The notes beneath the pieces are model-generated. The model saw nothing but the letters and a program-made list of their open reading frames with translations, was not told the DNA's origin and did no database searches. From Nocardia albiluteola (GTDB lineage: Bacteria > Actinomycetota > Actinomycetes > Mycobacteriales > Mycobacteriaceae): DNA of 64,000 nucleotides. Shown here piece after piece: positions 9,824-18,865 of the stretch (its first letter is position 1; the number at the start of each line of letters is the position of its first letter). Location: positions 124,001 through 188,000 of the forward strand of contig NZ_JAHKNI010000014.1 in assembly GCF_018860155.1 (NCBI RefSeq), in the 5' to 3' direction. The position numbers and the translations under genes are program-made.

Positions 9824-11380
9824 TCAGCCGAGGCCGAAGGGGATGCCGAGCAGGTACCAGGCCAGGAAGAAACCGACCCAGACGACCCAGGCGACGACGG
9901 CGATCGGGAGGGTGAAGGCGGCGAGGGTGCCGAGGCCGGCGTCCTGGCGGTACTGCCTGATGAAGCCCACGGCCATCACGAAGAAGGGGCTCATCGGAGT
10001 GATGCACTTGGTGACCGAGTCGGCGACCCGGTAGATGGCCTGGGTGGTCTCGGGGTGGATGCCGAGGAGCATCAGCAGGGGCACGAGTATCGGGGCGATC
10101 AGCGCCCACAGCGCGGACCCGCTGGTGATGAGGAGGTTTATCAGCGAGACCAGCACGGCGATGCCGAGCAGGAGGAGCCAGCCGTTCAGGTGCAGGGCGC
10201 GCAGTGCGTCCGCGCCCCGGACGGCGAGGATGTCGCTGATGTTCGTCCACTTGAAGCAGGCGAGGAACTGGGAGATCGCGAAGAACAGCACGAGGGTCGA
10301 CGCCATCGCCTTGGTGCCGGTGATCATCGAGTCGACGACGTCCCGGGGGGCGGTGAAGGTCCGCGTCATGCGGCCGTAGACGGTGCCGAGCAGGGCGAAG
10401 AACACGAACAACACCAGCGACATGCCGCTGAACAGCGGCGAGTCGAGGATGCCGCCGCCCTTGCCGCGCAGCGGCGAGACCTGCGGGATCATCACCGCCA
10501 CCAGGAGTGCGAGGAAGCCCAGCGCGACCAGGCCCGTCACCCGCAGCGCGCGGCGCTGTTCCTGGGTCGGCTCGATCTGTGCCCGTTCGGCGGTGTCCGG
10601 TTCGGTGTCCGGTGCGTCGGCGGCCAGGTCCGGGCGGCGGGCGAGGAACTTGTCGGCGACGACCGTGATCACGACGGCCATGAGCAGCGATGAGGCGACC
10701 CCGAAGAAGTAGTTCGCCACCGGGGTGACGACGTAGTGCGGGTCGATGGTGCGGGCCGCGGCGGTCGACAGGTTCGACAGCAGGATGTCGGTCGGGGTGA
10801 GGGCGGGTGACGCGTTGAAGCCGGCGGAGATCGAGACGTAGGCGACGATGCAGCCGAGCATGGGGCTGCGGCCCGCGGCGCGGTAGACCAGGGCCCCCAG
10901 CGGGATCAGCATGACGTACGCGGCGTCGCCCGCGATGTGGCTGACCATCGCCGTCAGCGCCAGGACGAAGGTCAGATACCTGCCCGGCACCCGCGCGACC
11001 ATGCGGTGCAGCAGGGCCGCGAACATGCCGCTCTGCTCGGCGATGGCGATGCCGAACCCGACGACCAGAATCGTGGCGATGGGCGGGAAGCTGGTGAAGT
11101 TCTTGTCGCCGCCCTGGATGATCAGCGCGAGACCGGCCTTGCTCAGCAGGCTGTGCACCTTGATGACCGAGTGTGACGCGGGGAGCACGGCGCTGACGTC
11201 CGCCGCCGCCAGGATGGCGCTGAGCACGACGACGAGCCCGGCCAGCAGCCAGAACAGCCAGAACGGGTCGGGCAGCTTGTTTCCGGCCTGCTCGATCAGC
11301 GCCAGGCTGCGGAACGCGGCCCGGGCGAGTCTCGACGGGGGCGTGATCGCCTGGGGCTCGGTCTCGGTGGCACTCATCAC
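9824..11380 (-). CDS. AbgT-family transporter (p-aminobenzoyl-glutamate type)
   Basis: 518 residues with about a dozen hydrophobic segments and family-like stretches: the N-terminal GNKLPDPFWLF segment, AGDAAYVMLIPLGA, SAGFNASPALTPTDILLS, and a C-terminal region ending ITPMSPFFVMAVGF. The family are inner-membrane importers of p-aminobenzoyl-glutamate or exporters of sulfonamides. The start is either of two adjacent ATGs; the outer is given. It forms an operon with the M20 peptidase. The 113-bp gap to the divergent Lrp-like regulator holds an inverted repeat that may control it. Confidence 0.85.
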   Translation of the reverse strand: MMSATETEPQAITPPSRLARAAFRSLALIEQAGNKLPDPFWLFWLLAGLVVVLSAILAAADVSAVLPASHSVIKVHSLLSKAGLALIIQGGDKNFTSFPPIATILVVGFGIAIAEQSGMFAALLHRMVARVPGRYLTFVLALTAMVSHIAGDAAYVMLIPLGALVYRAAGRSPMLGCIVAYVSISAGFNASPALTPTDILLSNLSTAAARTIDPHYVVTPVANYFFGVASSLLMAVVITVVADKFLARRPDLAADAPDTEPDTAERAQIEPTQEQRRALRVTGLVALGFLALLVAVMIPQVSPLRGKGGGILDSPLFSGMSLVLFVFFALLGTVYGRMTRTFTAPRDVVDSMITGTKAMASTLVLFFAISQFLACFKWTNISDILAVRGADALRALHLNGWLLLLGIAVLVSLINLLITSGSALWALIAPILVPLLMLLGIHPETTQAIYRVADSVTKCITPMSPFFVMAVGFIRQYRQDAGLGTLAAFTLPIAVVAWVVWVGFFLAWYLLGIPFGLG

Positions 11381-11413
11381 TACCTCTTCAGCGTCTCCGG
11401 GGGATGTTCCGAC

Positions 11414-11443
11414 AGATAATGCCGAAAGAATGAGAGATTATCT
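11414..11443. promoter_or_regulatory. Inverted-repeat operator candidate between abgT-like and lrp-like genes
   Basis: AGATAAT (11414-11420) and its exact complement ATTATCT (11437-11443) are separated by 16 bp in the divergent promoter region. This AT-rich dyad stands out in high-GC sequence and is a likely binding site for the adjacent double Lrp/AsnC regulator. Confidence 0.5.
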
Positions 11444-11493
11444 AGTCTTAGCATGTAAAAATGGGATTGGCCAGCGGTCTAAGGTGGAGTGCC

Positions 11494-12519
11494 ATGACCC
11501 CTCCCCAGCTCGACGGGCTCGACCGGCGTCTCATCGGAGCCCTGCACCTGGCGCCCCGGGCCACCTGGGACGATATCGGTGCGGTCCTGTCCGCCGATGC
11601 GAGCACCCTCAAGCGTCGCTTCGACCGCCTGGTGGAAGCCCGGATGCTCCGCGTGATCGGGCAGGCCGACTGGGGCATGCACTCCACCGCGATGCCGGTG
11701 CACGTCTACCTGGACGTCACCGGCGAAACCCCGCTCGCCGTCCTGGACCGGCTCCGTGACCTGCCCCATCTGCAGTTCCTGGCACAGATCTCCGGCAACT
11801 ACCCGCTCTACGCGGTCGCCCACGCCCCCTCCGAAGCCGCCACCAGCGAGGCGGTCGACCGGATGTTCGCCATCCCCGGCGTCCGCCGCGTCAACGCCTT
11901 ACCCGCGCTCAGTACGCTGCGCCGAGGCATCACCTGGGACCCGGGGTTCCTGACCGGCACCGAACGGGCGGACCTGTTGGCACTCACCGCGGCCCGCCCC
12001 GAGGGCCCGGCAACCGCGACACCCCCCACCAATCCCCTCAGCGAGACCGAACGCACCATCGTCATCCAGCTGATGCAGAACGGCCGGGCCTCCGCCGCCG
12101 GCATCGCCCGCGCCGCGGGACTCGCCACCTCCACCGCCCACCGGGTCGTCCGCCGGGTCCTCGACGAGCAATGGGTCAAACCCCGGCTGGAGATCGTCTC
12201 GGAATGGCTCGGCTTCCACACCCCGTTCCAGCTGCGCTTGCGGGTCGCCCCCGGCGAGACCCCCGACGTCATGCGCCGCCTCGACGAACTCCCCCAGACC
12301 CGCCTCACCGTCCACGTCGCCAGCGACGTCTCCGTCCTGTGCAACGGCCTGGTCACCGACCGCGCCGCCCTGGCCGCGTTCATCGACGACGACATCGCCA
12401 AGATCCCCGGCATCCTCGCCGTCAACGTCGACGTCGCGCTTGCCGAACCGCGCCGCTACTGGCTGGACCGTGACCGAACCTCGGGCCTCGGCCGCTTCCA
12501 CGCACCAGCGCTGCTGTGA
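11494..12519 (+). CDS. Double Lrp/AsnC-family transcriptional regulator
   Basis: 341 residues from the ATG at 11494, which has AAGGTGGAG about 7 nt upstream. The chain contains two Lrp-like units. Each has an N-terminal helix-turn-helix (first about residues 7-52, second about 180-225, with AGLATSTAHRVVRR) and then a ligand-binding/dimerisation fold. Many actinobacterial Lrp proteins have this two-module form. It is divergent from the abgT/M20 pair and presumably regulates it in response to an amino acid or related ligand. Confidence 0.8.
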   Translation: MTPPQLDGLDRRLIGALHLAPRATWDDIGAVLSADASTLKRRFDRLVEARMLRVIGQADWGMHSTAMPVHVYLDVTGETPLAVLDRLRDLPHLQFLAQISGNYPLYAVAHAPSEAATSEAVDRMFAIPGVRRVNALPALSTLRRGITWDPGFLTGTERADLLALTAARPEGPATATPPTNPLSETERTIVIQLMQNGRASAAGIARAAGLATSTAHRVVRRVLDEQWVKPRLEIVSEWLGFHTPFQLRLRVAPGETPDVMRRLDELPQTRLTVHVASDVSVLCNGLVTDRAALAAFIDDDIAKIPGILAVNVDVALAEPRRYWLDRDRTSGLGRFHAPALL

Positions 12520-12669
12520 TTCCCGCGCTACAGGATCGCGCGCATCAATCTCTTTGGCTCCTTAACTGCTCACCTTGGGGCCCGACCAGCAGACCGGTCC
12601 GAAAGATTTTAGTTGCGTTCTTGAATCAACACGCCACTACTGCTGACGAACATCCTGTAAGTAGCCGCT

Positions 12670-12700
12670 TCCCGCGCTGAGCGAACAGGACAGCGCGGGA
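12670..12700. terminator. GC-rich hairpin between lrp-like gene and ybaB-like gene
   Basis: A perfect 10-bp stem (TCCCGCGCTG at 12670-12679 with CAGCGCGGGA at 12691-12700) with an 11-nt loop lies between the convergent ends of the Lrp-like and YbaB-like genes. There is no clear T-run, so it is a possible bidirectional terminator only. The rest of 12520-12772 shows nothing recognisable. Confidence 0.4.
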
Positions 12701-12772
12701 CAGCCAAAGATCATCCGGCCGTGCCGATCCGGAGCCGGCCGAACGCACCGTAATGCCGATTGTCGTGGAAAC

Positions 12773-13225
12773 CTACGGTTGGGCCCAGCCGCGGTTCAGG
12801 CGTTCGAAGTACGCATCATCCGCCGCCTGGATCTCCTGCTCGCTCATCGGTCGGCGAGTTGGCGGCTCCGCCGACGACTTTCCAGTGGTCATCCGCCGGG
12901 CCTCCTCCATGGTCTCCGAGATCAGGCGGTCGTCCGTCAGCGGCCGGGCAGCGTCCGCGGCCTGGCGTGCCGCGTCGGCTTCCGCGCGCTGGATCGTTTC
13001 CAACAACACCTGAGCCAAACGGGTTTCGCCCAGACGCAGAGCCTGCGCGGTGAGGTGGATGTCCCGTACGTGGCCCTGCGCGTTGACGGTGACACCGAGT
13101 TCGCCGTTGCGTGAGGACGCACGGACTTTGATGCGGCACAGGGCTGCTCGCACAACGTCGACCTTTTGCTGCACGCCGGCCAGCGCGGCGCGTTGTTCTG
13201 TTTCCCAGGCTTCGAGATCGGCCAT
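12773..13225 (-). CDS. YbaB/EbfC-like protein of T7SS locus
   Basis: 150 residues. The N-terminal ~95 residues fit the YbaB/EbfC nucleoid-associated fold: an N-terminal helix, then strands (SSRNGELGVTVNAQGHVRDIHL) and a long C-terminal helix rich in Ala/Arg. A ~50-residue charged extension follows. In Nocardia and Mycobacterium, YbaB-like proteins are often found in ESX/WXG100 toxin loci, where their role is unclear. It starts 2 bp after the SUKH gene ends and is the last gene of the minus-strand toxin operon. Confidence 0.65.
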   Translation of the reverse strand: MADLEAWETEQRAALAGVQQKVDVVRAALCRIKVRASSRNGELGVTVNAQGHVRDIHLTAQALRLGETRLAQVLLETIQRAEADAARQAADAARPLTDDRLISETMEEARRMTTGKSSAEPPTRRPMSEQEIQAADDAYFERLNRGWAQP

Positions 13226-13227
13226 CG

Positions 13228-13776
13228 CTACAGTTTGCCTTCGGCTCGCATCTGGGCGCGTTTCCGTTCAGTCTCGCGTTCGAGACGCTCACCGTCCGCA
13301 CGAATATCTCGCGTTCGTTCCAAGACATGCCACAGCCAGGACGTGAAGTTCTCGCCCAGTGTCTGAACGTTCGGGTGCCCCTCTTGGTAGGCGAAGACTT
13401 CGCGCATCCCCCGCTGAAAGAAGAATACGATGTACCCCTGGTGATGACCGAAGAAGAAGCGGTCCTCAGTCGTGAGACTCTCCTCCGGGTCCTCGGATAT
13501 TTCTTCGGCTACGGTTGGAGCTAAGAGGCAGGCGGGGAAGTGAATCTCTCGCCCTTGGAACAGGGTGCCGGGTTTCCGGCCGAACACCTGCAGGAATGCC
13601 AGGTATTCGGTAGGCAGCGGGAACTCTGCTGGTGCCACTATCTGGGCGATCTCGTCGGGGGTGCAGCCTTCGATGTCAGCCGGTGTGCAGAATCCCGAGT
13701 CGACCATGACCGTGCCGAGTCGGCTCATCTCGTACAGACTTCCAGCGTCCGGCTCAGGGGTTGGTGTAGGTGACAT
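13228..13776 (-). CDS. SUKH (SMI1/KNR4)-family immunity protein
   Basis: 182 residues with the SUKH signature near residues 50-90: LPTEYLAFLQVFGRKPGTLFQG, whose family core is 'LP.eyl.fl...nG', and a later GYIVFFF beta segment. SUKH proteins are the commonest immunity proteins against nuclease and deaminase toxins. The gene overlaps the toxin gene's 3' end by 23 bp and lies directly downstream, as expected for an immunity partner. The C-terminal ~30 residues form a charged helix (ERLERETERKRAQ). Confidence 0.8.
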   Translation of the reverse strand: MSPTPTPEPDAGSLYEMSRLGTVMVDSGFCTPADIEGCTPDEIAQIVAPAEFPLPTEYLAFLQVFGRKPGTLFQGREIHFPACLLAPTVAEEISEDPEESLTTEDRFFFGHHQGYIVFFFQRGMREVFAYQEGHPNVQTLGENFTSWLWHVLERTRDIRADGERLERETERKRAQMRAEGKL

Positions 13777-15220
13777 TGAGTCTCACTCCCGGGTAGGTGT
13801 TCTCAAATTGTTTGATGACCTCTGTGCAGGCGGGGCATGGTTGATTCTCGGTGTACAGATCTATTACGCCCTTCGAATCGGGCGTCAGCCGGGTCGACAA
13901 CTTCTCGAGGATCTTGTACTCCGAGTCCGTCGGGCGATCGGCTAGCCCGAGCTCATCGCGCGGTACGAACTTCCCCGGTTGTTGCGGTGTTTCTACGGTA
14001 CCCGGGGGTGACTCCTTTCCACTAACAGCTTCGAGCTCCCGGGACGGTATGAACTGCCCATCTATCTCGCCTTGGGCCACGGCGACGTTCTTACCCTGTT
14101 TGATCGTGTTACCCGAGTTCGACAACCGGTCCCGCACATCCTGTGCGGCCTGCTCACCATCGAAATCGGCCGCATTGTCCTTGTCGCGGAACGGCTTGGT
14201 CGGATGCACCGGCTTACTCACGCCACCGGGCCGCGTGTTGGAGTAGAACGTATTCGACTGCGCGTCCAGCAGCGGCTGGACACTCTTGATAATCACCGGC
14301 GCGGCACCGACGGCGACCAACCGTGCCACCGGCATCGCCGCGGCGACGAACGCGGAGAGTTCATCGACGATGGTAATGACCCGGCCCGCGGTAGCGGCGC
14401 CACGCGCACCGGTGATCACGGTGCCGCCCGCGCCACCGAGCGGACCGCCGGCAAGCCAGCCGATGCCCTCGACCGCGGCCGCGATGGCGATGAACTCGCC
14501 GAGCTCCTGAAAGATCTTCGTGTGTGCCTCATCGATGGCTTGGGCGAAATCGACTGTGGCGAGGCTGAGTTCGTCGCATTGGCCGATCACGTTGTCGATC
14601 GCGGCATCGACGATATCGATCTGGGTCAGGATCTGGGCGACCTCGCCGGAGACCTGCTCGTTGACGATCCGGCGGGCACCGGCCACGGCGGTCTTGATCC
14701 CGTTCATGCCTTCCTTGGCGGCGGTCCACGCCGAGGAGACGGTACGCAGTTTGTCGGGATTGCCGTTGGGCCACATGCGGCCCTGCAGCCAGCGGCTGAT
14801 CAGGCCCCACCCGAACGGTGCGTCGGTGTCACCACCGTAGGCGCCCTTGAATGCCGGGGCGTCGAAATGCGCGGTCGGTGGGGGTGGCTGGATCTGGTTG
14901 GCGGCGTTCGGTTCGTAGTGCGATCCGTTGTCGGCGTTGGCGTGGTTGACGCTGTCGGCCTGGAGCAGGTCGTTCAGCTTGCCCAGCGAGTTGACCACCG
15001 CGGTGGCCGTGGCGACCGCGTTGAACGCCGCGGGATCATATTTGTTGCACCATGCGTGCCCGGAATTGTCGGTGCCGCCGCAAGCCCATTGGGAATCCAG
15101 CACTTTCGCCAGCGAGGTCACCACCGACTTCGCCGCATCATGGTTCTGCCCGTAGAGTTTGCCCGCCGCAGCGAACGCGCCCGGCAGGACACTGATCGCC
15201 GAACCGGTCAAGGCTCTCAA
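13754..15220 (-). CDS. ESX/T7SS-type polymorphic toxin with C-terminal deaminase domain
   Basis: 488 residues. The N-terminal ~330 residues are a helical, Ala-rich delivery region like long WXG100/ESX-1-type toxins, with a Pro-rich linker near 110. A hydrophobic Gly/Ala stretch follows (~250-300). The last ~65 residues look like a cytidine-deaminase-superfamily toxin: Asp432-x-Glu434 (DSEYKILEK) as first motif and Pro461-Cys462-x-x-Cys465 as zinc-binding motif, followed by VIKQF and a final beta strand. This DxE/PCxxC pattern resembles the BURPS668_1122-type toxin deaminases; the subgroup is tentative. Target is probably nucleic acid or nucleotides. The immunity gene follows with overlap. Confidence 0.75.
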   Translation of the reverse strand: MRALTGSAISVLPGAFAAAGKLYGQNHDAAKSVVTSLAKVLDSQWACGGTDNSGHAWCNKYDPAAFNAVATATAVVNSLGKLNDLLQADSVNHANADNGSHYEPNAANQIQPPPPTAHFDAPAFKGAYGGDTDAPFGWGLISRWLQGRMWPNGNPDKLRTVSSAWTAAKEGMNGIKTAVAGARRIVNEQVSGEVAQILTQIDIVDAAIDNVIGQCDELSLATVDFAQAIDEAHTKIFQELGEFIAIAAAVEGIGWLAGGPLGGAGGTVITGARGAATAGRVITIVDELSAFVAAAMPVARLVAVGAAPVIIKSVQPLLDAQSNTFYSNTRPGGVSKPVHPTKPFRDKDNAADFDGEQAAQDVRDRLSNSGNTIKQGKNVAVAQGEIDGQFIPSRELEAVSGKESPPGTVETPQQPGKFVPRDELGLADRPTDSEYKILEKLSTRLTPDSKGVIDLYTENQPCPACTEVIKQFENTYPGVRLNVTYTNP

Positions 15221-15409
15221 TCCCCCTTGTCAACCCGGCATTGCCTCCGAACAGATTCGCTGACTGAGAGCCGAGTGAGCACCGAACCAGGATAGCTTGA
15301 CGCGCATGGTCTGACGCGCGTAGCTGACGCGCAGTAATCCTTGCGTGCAGCCGATTTCCTCGATACCGACGCCGCGACCTCGTCATTGATCGGTTTGGTG
15401 CGGCAAGCA

Positions 15410-18400
15410 TTACATCGAACGTGTTTGTGCGAGTTGAATCCGGTCCTCGATGTCGAGGGTGATGAGGGTGCCTCGGCCAGGTGGCATCGGGGTCGGCTCG
15501 GTGCCGCCCATGAGGATGCCTTCCTCGCGTCCGCAGCTCAGGATCATTCCGGCCGAGCCGAGGTCTCGCATCTCAGCAATCACAGCATCGGACTTCATGG
15601 CCTGGCGTGCGCCGCCGGAGCGGCGCGCGATGATCATGTGGAACCCGAGATCGCGGGCGTGTGGTAGGTGTTCGAGCAGTGCACGCACCGGCCCGCTGCC
15701 GCGGGGCATGACCAGTTCGTAGTCGTCGACGATGACGAACAGCTCCGGGCCGGCCCACCAGGAGCGGTCCCGGAGCTGCTGCGGTGTCACATCCGGCCCG
15801 GGTGTTCGTTTCTTGACGTAGGAGGCGAGGGCGTCCATCTGGTCGGTGACTTGCGGTGTGGTAGAGCCGTATCCGGCGAGATATTCCTGTCGTACGAGGC
15901 CCAGCATGGTGCGGCGGAAGTCGACGAGAATGATGCGGGCCTGGTCCGTGGTGTTCGACGCAATGATGCTGTCGATGATCGATTGAAGCAGCGTCGTCTT
16001 ACCCGACTTCCGGTCACCGATGATGATGAAATGTGGGCTTACGTTGAAGTCGATGTACACCGGCGTCAGCTCGGATTCGTTGAGCCCGATCGGGAATCGC
16101 AGGCATTTCTGTGCTGGATCGCCCGGCCAATCCCCAGCCATCTGCAGCAGCTCGGTGTGCTCGAGCCGGTCGGGCAGTACCGGTATTCGGGGTGCTGGGT
16201 GCCCCGGCGTCATCTGTCGCAGCTTCGAAACGGCCTCGGCCACACCGGTACCCAACGTTTCGGGATCCGGGTTGCCATCGACTCGCGGTAGCGCCGTGAG
16301 CAAGTGCAGGCCTTCTGGGGTCATACCGCGTCCCGGTCGTCCCATAGGGACTAGCGAGGCGGACCCCGGGCCCGACTGGGATTCCGCCGGATCTCCTAGG
16401 CGCAGTTCGATGCGTGTGCCAATCGAATCTTTGAGCGCTGGTTCCAGCTCGGTCCACCGCGCCGACGCGATGATGATGTGCACACCGTACGACAGACCAC
16501 GTACCGCAAGATTCGCGATCGTCTGCTTCAGGGCAGCGAAGTCTTGATGGATCGAGCCGTAACCGTCGATCACCAGGAAAACATCACCGTGGGGGTCCTC
16601 GTGCGCGCCTGCAGCGGTTGGGTTGCTGGAGCGGTCCATGGCACGCAGTCTCCGGAATTCGGACATCGACTCGATACCGAGTCGATGGAATTGTGCGTCG
16701 CGATCGCGGACGATGGTGGTCATCTTGACGACGGTGCGCCGGATTCTGTCCTCTTGCAGGTGGCTGGCGACCGAGCCGACGTGCGGTAGGTCCCCGAGGC
16801 CGGCGAGGGTACCGCCACCGAAGTCGAGGCAGTAGAACTGCACCTGCTCGGTGGTGTGGGTCAGCGCCAGTGCCAGGATCAGTGATCGCAGCAAGGTCGA
16901 CTTACCCGATTGCGGGCCACCGACCACCGCGAGATTGCCACCCGCGCCGGACAAATCGACCACGAGCGCGTCACGGCGCTGATCGTATGGACGGTCCACA
17001 ATGCCGACAGCGGCACGCAAGGTCGAGACGGTGTTGAATTCGCCGGTGAGGATCGAATGCGGCATGAGCTCGTCCAGCGTGGGGGGCTCCTCGAGCGGCG
17101 GCAGCCAGATTTCGCGCGCTGGATGCCCGTGCCCGAGGATGCGCGATACCAGCATTTGAAGGATGGAGACCTGGTCACCTTCGTCGGGCCGAGGACGGTC
17201 CTGACCGCTGTCGTCCTCTGGTGAGGCCTCGGCGACATACGGGCCCGATACGTACGATGCCTGGAAGCGTCCGATCTCACCGGAGCTGGACCTGAAATAT
17301 CCTCCACCGGGATTGTTCGGCAGGTTGGCGGCGTCAGGGATTCCGAGGACCTGGTGAGACTCGTTGGCGGAGAAGGTCTTCAGACAGATCCGGTAGGACA
17401 GGTTGCTTGCCAGGCCCTTGAGCCAGGCCTCTTCCAGGCGCTGTGAGGCCAGCAGCAGATGTACGTGCAGTGCCCGGCCGATGCGTCCGATCCTCCTGAA
17501 CAGGTTTGCGAAATCCGGGCGTTGACCGAGCAGCTCGGAGAACTCGTCGAGCACCACGAACAATGCCGGCAACGGATCCAGATCGGCGCCGGCGGCGCGG
17601 GCCTTCTCGTACTCGGAGACGTTCGCGAACTTGCCACCAGCCCGCAGCACCTGCTGGCGGCGATGGATCTCCCCGGCCAGCGCGTCGTGCATACGATCGA
17701 CGAGCGCGGCCTCCTCCTCCAGGTTGGTGATGATCGCAGCAACGTGCGGAAGCCCCTCGAACCCGAGAAATGTTGCGCCGCCCTTGAAGTCGATGAGAAC
17801 CAGGTTCAGCTGGTCCGGTGTGTGCGTGGCCACCAGCGAAAGCACTAGGGTGCGAAGGAATTCCGACTTGCCCGAGCCGGTGGCGCCGATGCACAGGCCG
17901 TGTGGGCCCATGCCGCCCTCGGCGGCCTCCTTGATGTCGAGGTATACCGGAAGACCGTCGGCGCCGACACCGAACGGTACCCGCAGGCGTTCGCGGGCGT
18001 AGCGTGGCTGCCACGCGCGTTCGGGATCGAAGGTTCCGATGTCGCCGAGCCCCATCAGATGGCTCCACGTTGAGGTCATCTCGGAGAGATCCATATGGGT
18101 GGCGGTGCTGGTTGCGAGGTTGACCGCAAAGGGGAAGTGGCCGGCGGTGTCGGTGCCGCGCTGGTTGGGCGAGGGTAATCCCTTGGCGCGCAACTGAGCA
18201 CGCAATATCGGGTAGATATCGGCGAGTGTCAGCAGATCGGGGCCGCTGGGGATGCCGGTGCGGATCAAAGCGCGCAATTCGCTGGTGAATGACGTGCAGG
18301 CGGTGTCCTGCACGTCGAGCGGTGGCACGTGGGCGGTGCGATTGCGGGTGGTGGCGGTCAGGGTGTACACGCCCTGGATGTGCGCGAGGTCAGCCAGCCC

Positions 18401-18865
18401 TGCACTGTCCGGCCCGGCGAGCGCTTCGATGGCCTGGCCGGCGAAACAACAGTCCAGGATCGCGATCCGCGCACGTGCTGGGCTGTTTTGCAGCACCTCG
18501 GCAAGCAGTTCCCACCAGATGCCAGTAATTTTCGGCCGATCCGGGCGAGTAGTAGACAGGGTCAGACACAACTCACCGCGTGGTGTGAGCACCCCATGAC
18601 CGACGTAGTACAGCAGCAGTACACCGGTGCATGCCTCAGCCAGATCACTCACTTGCTCAGCCAGATTCACGGTGGACGACGGATCGGGGATTACGGTCAC
18701 CTGCTCTGGCTGCCAGCCACACAGCTGCGGATCGGTCAGCAACTCCCGCATCGCAGTCAAGCTGTTTCGCGCGGCGAGGATCGGGGAAAATTCCGCGTGC
18801 TCGTAGGCGGATACACCGACCAGCACTGCACGGGAGCCGGCAGGTACTTTCGGTTCAGCACCCAT
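15410..18865 (-). CDS. Caspase-like peptidase fused to EccC/FtsK-type triple ATPase
   Basis: 1151 residues from the ATG at 18865, which overlaps the EACC1-like gene by 11 bp; earlier in-frame starts exist. Residues ~10-240 are a caspase-fold (C14) peptidase: catalytic His90 in YYVGHG and Cys140 in ILDCCFAG. Residues ~285-1151 are three FtsK/EccC ATPase modules: Walker A at ~327-334 (GATGSGKSE) with Walker B VVLDE at ~437-441; a second at ~649-657 (GGPQSGKST); a third with GDRKSGKTT and FVIVDDYE. Normal EccC has N-terminal membrane helices in place of the peptidase; none are seen here. It may couple proteolysis to handling of WXG100/toxin substrates, which is inference. Confidence 0.85.
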   Translation of the reverse strand: MGAEPKVPAGSRAVLVGVSAYEHAEFSPILAARNSLTAMRELLTDPQLCGWQPEQVTVIPDPSSTVNLAEQVSDLAEACTGVLLLYYVGHGVLTPRGELCLTLSTTRPDRPKITGIWWELLAEVLQNSPARARIAILDCCFAGQAIEALAGPDSAGLADLAHIQGVYTLTATTRNRTAHVPPLDVQDTACTSFTSELRALIRTGIPSGPDLLTLADIYPILRAQLRAKGLPSPNQRGTDTAGHFPFAVNLATSTATHMDLSEMTSTWSHLMGLGDIGTFDPERAWQPRYARERLRVPFGVGADGLPVYLDIKEAAEGGMGPHGLCIGATGSGKSEFLRTLVLSLVATHTPDQLNLVLIDFKGGATFLGFEGLPHVAAIITNLEEEAALVDRMHDALAGEIHRRQQVLRAGGKFANVSEYEKARAAGADLDPLPALFVVLDEFSELLGQRPDFANLFRRIGRIGRALHVHLLLASQRLEEAWLKGLASNLSYRICLKTFSANESHQVLGIPDAANLPNNPGGGYFRSSSGEIGRFQASYVSGPYVAEASPEDDSGQDRPRPDEGDQVSILQMLVSRILGHGHPAREIWLPPLEEPPTLDELMPHSILTGEFNTVSTLRAAVGIVDRPYDQRRDALVVDLSGAGGNLAVVGGPQSGKSTLLRSLILALALTHTTEQVQFYCLDFGGGTLAGLGDLPHVGSVASHLQEDRIRRTVVKMTTIVRDRDAQFHRLGIESMSEFRRLRAMDRSSNPTAAGAHEDPHGDVFLVIDGYGSIHQDFAALKQTIANLAVRGLSYGVHIIIASARWTELEPALKDSIGTRIELRLGDPAESQSGPGSASLVPMGRPGRGMTPEGLHLLTALPRVDGNPDPETLGTGVAEAVSKLRQMTPGHPAPRIPVLPDRLEHTELLQMAGDWPGDPAQKCLRFPIGLNESELTPVYIDFNVSPHFIIIGDRKSGKTTLLQSIIDSIIASNTTDQARIILVDFRRTMLGLVRQEYLAGYGSTTPQVTDQMDALASYVKKRTPGPDVTPQQLRDRSWWAGPELFVIVDDYELVMPRGSGPVRALLEHLPHARDLGFHMIIARRSGGARQAMKSDAVIAEMRDLGSAGMILSCGREEGILMGGTEPTPMPPGRGTLITLDIEDRIQLAQTRSM

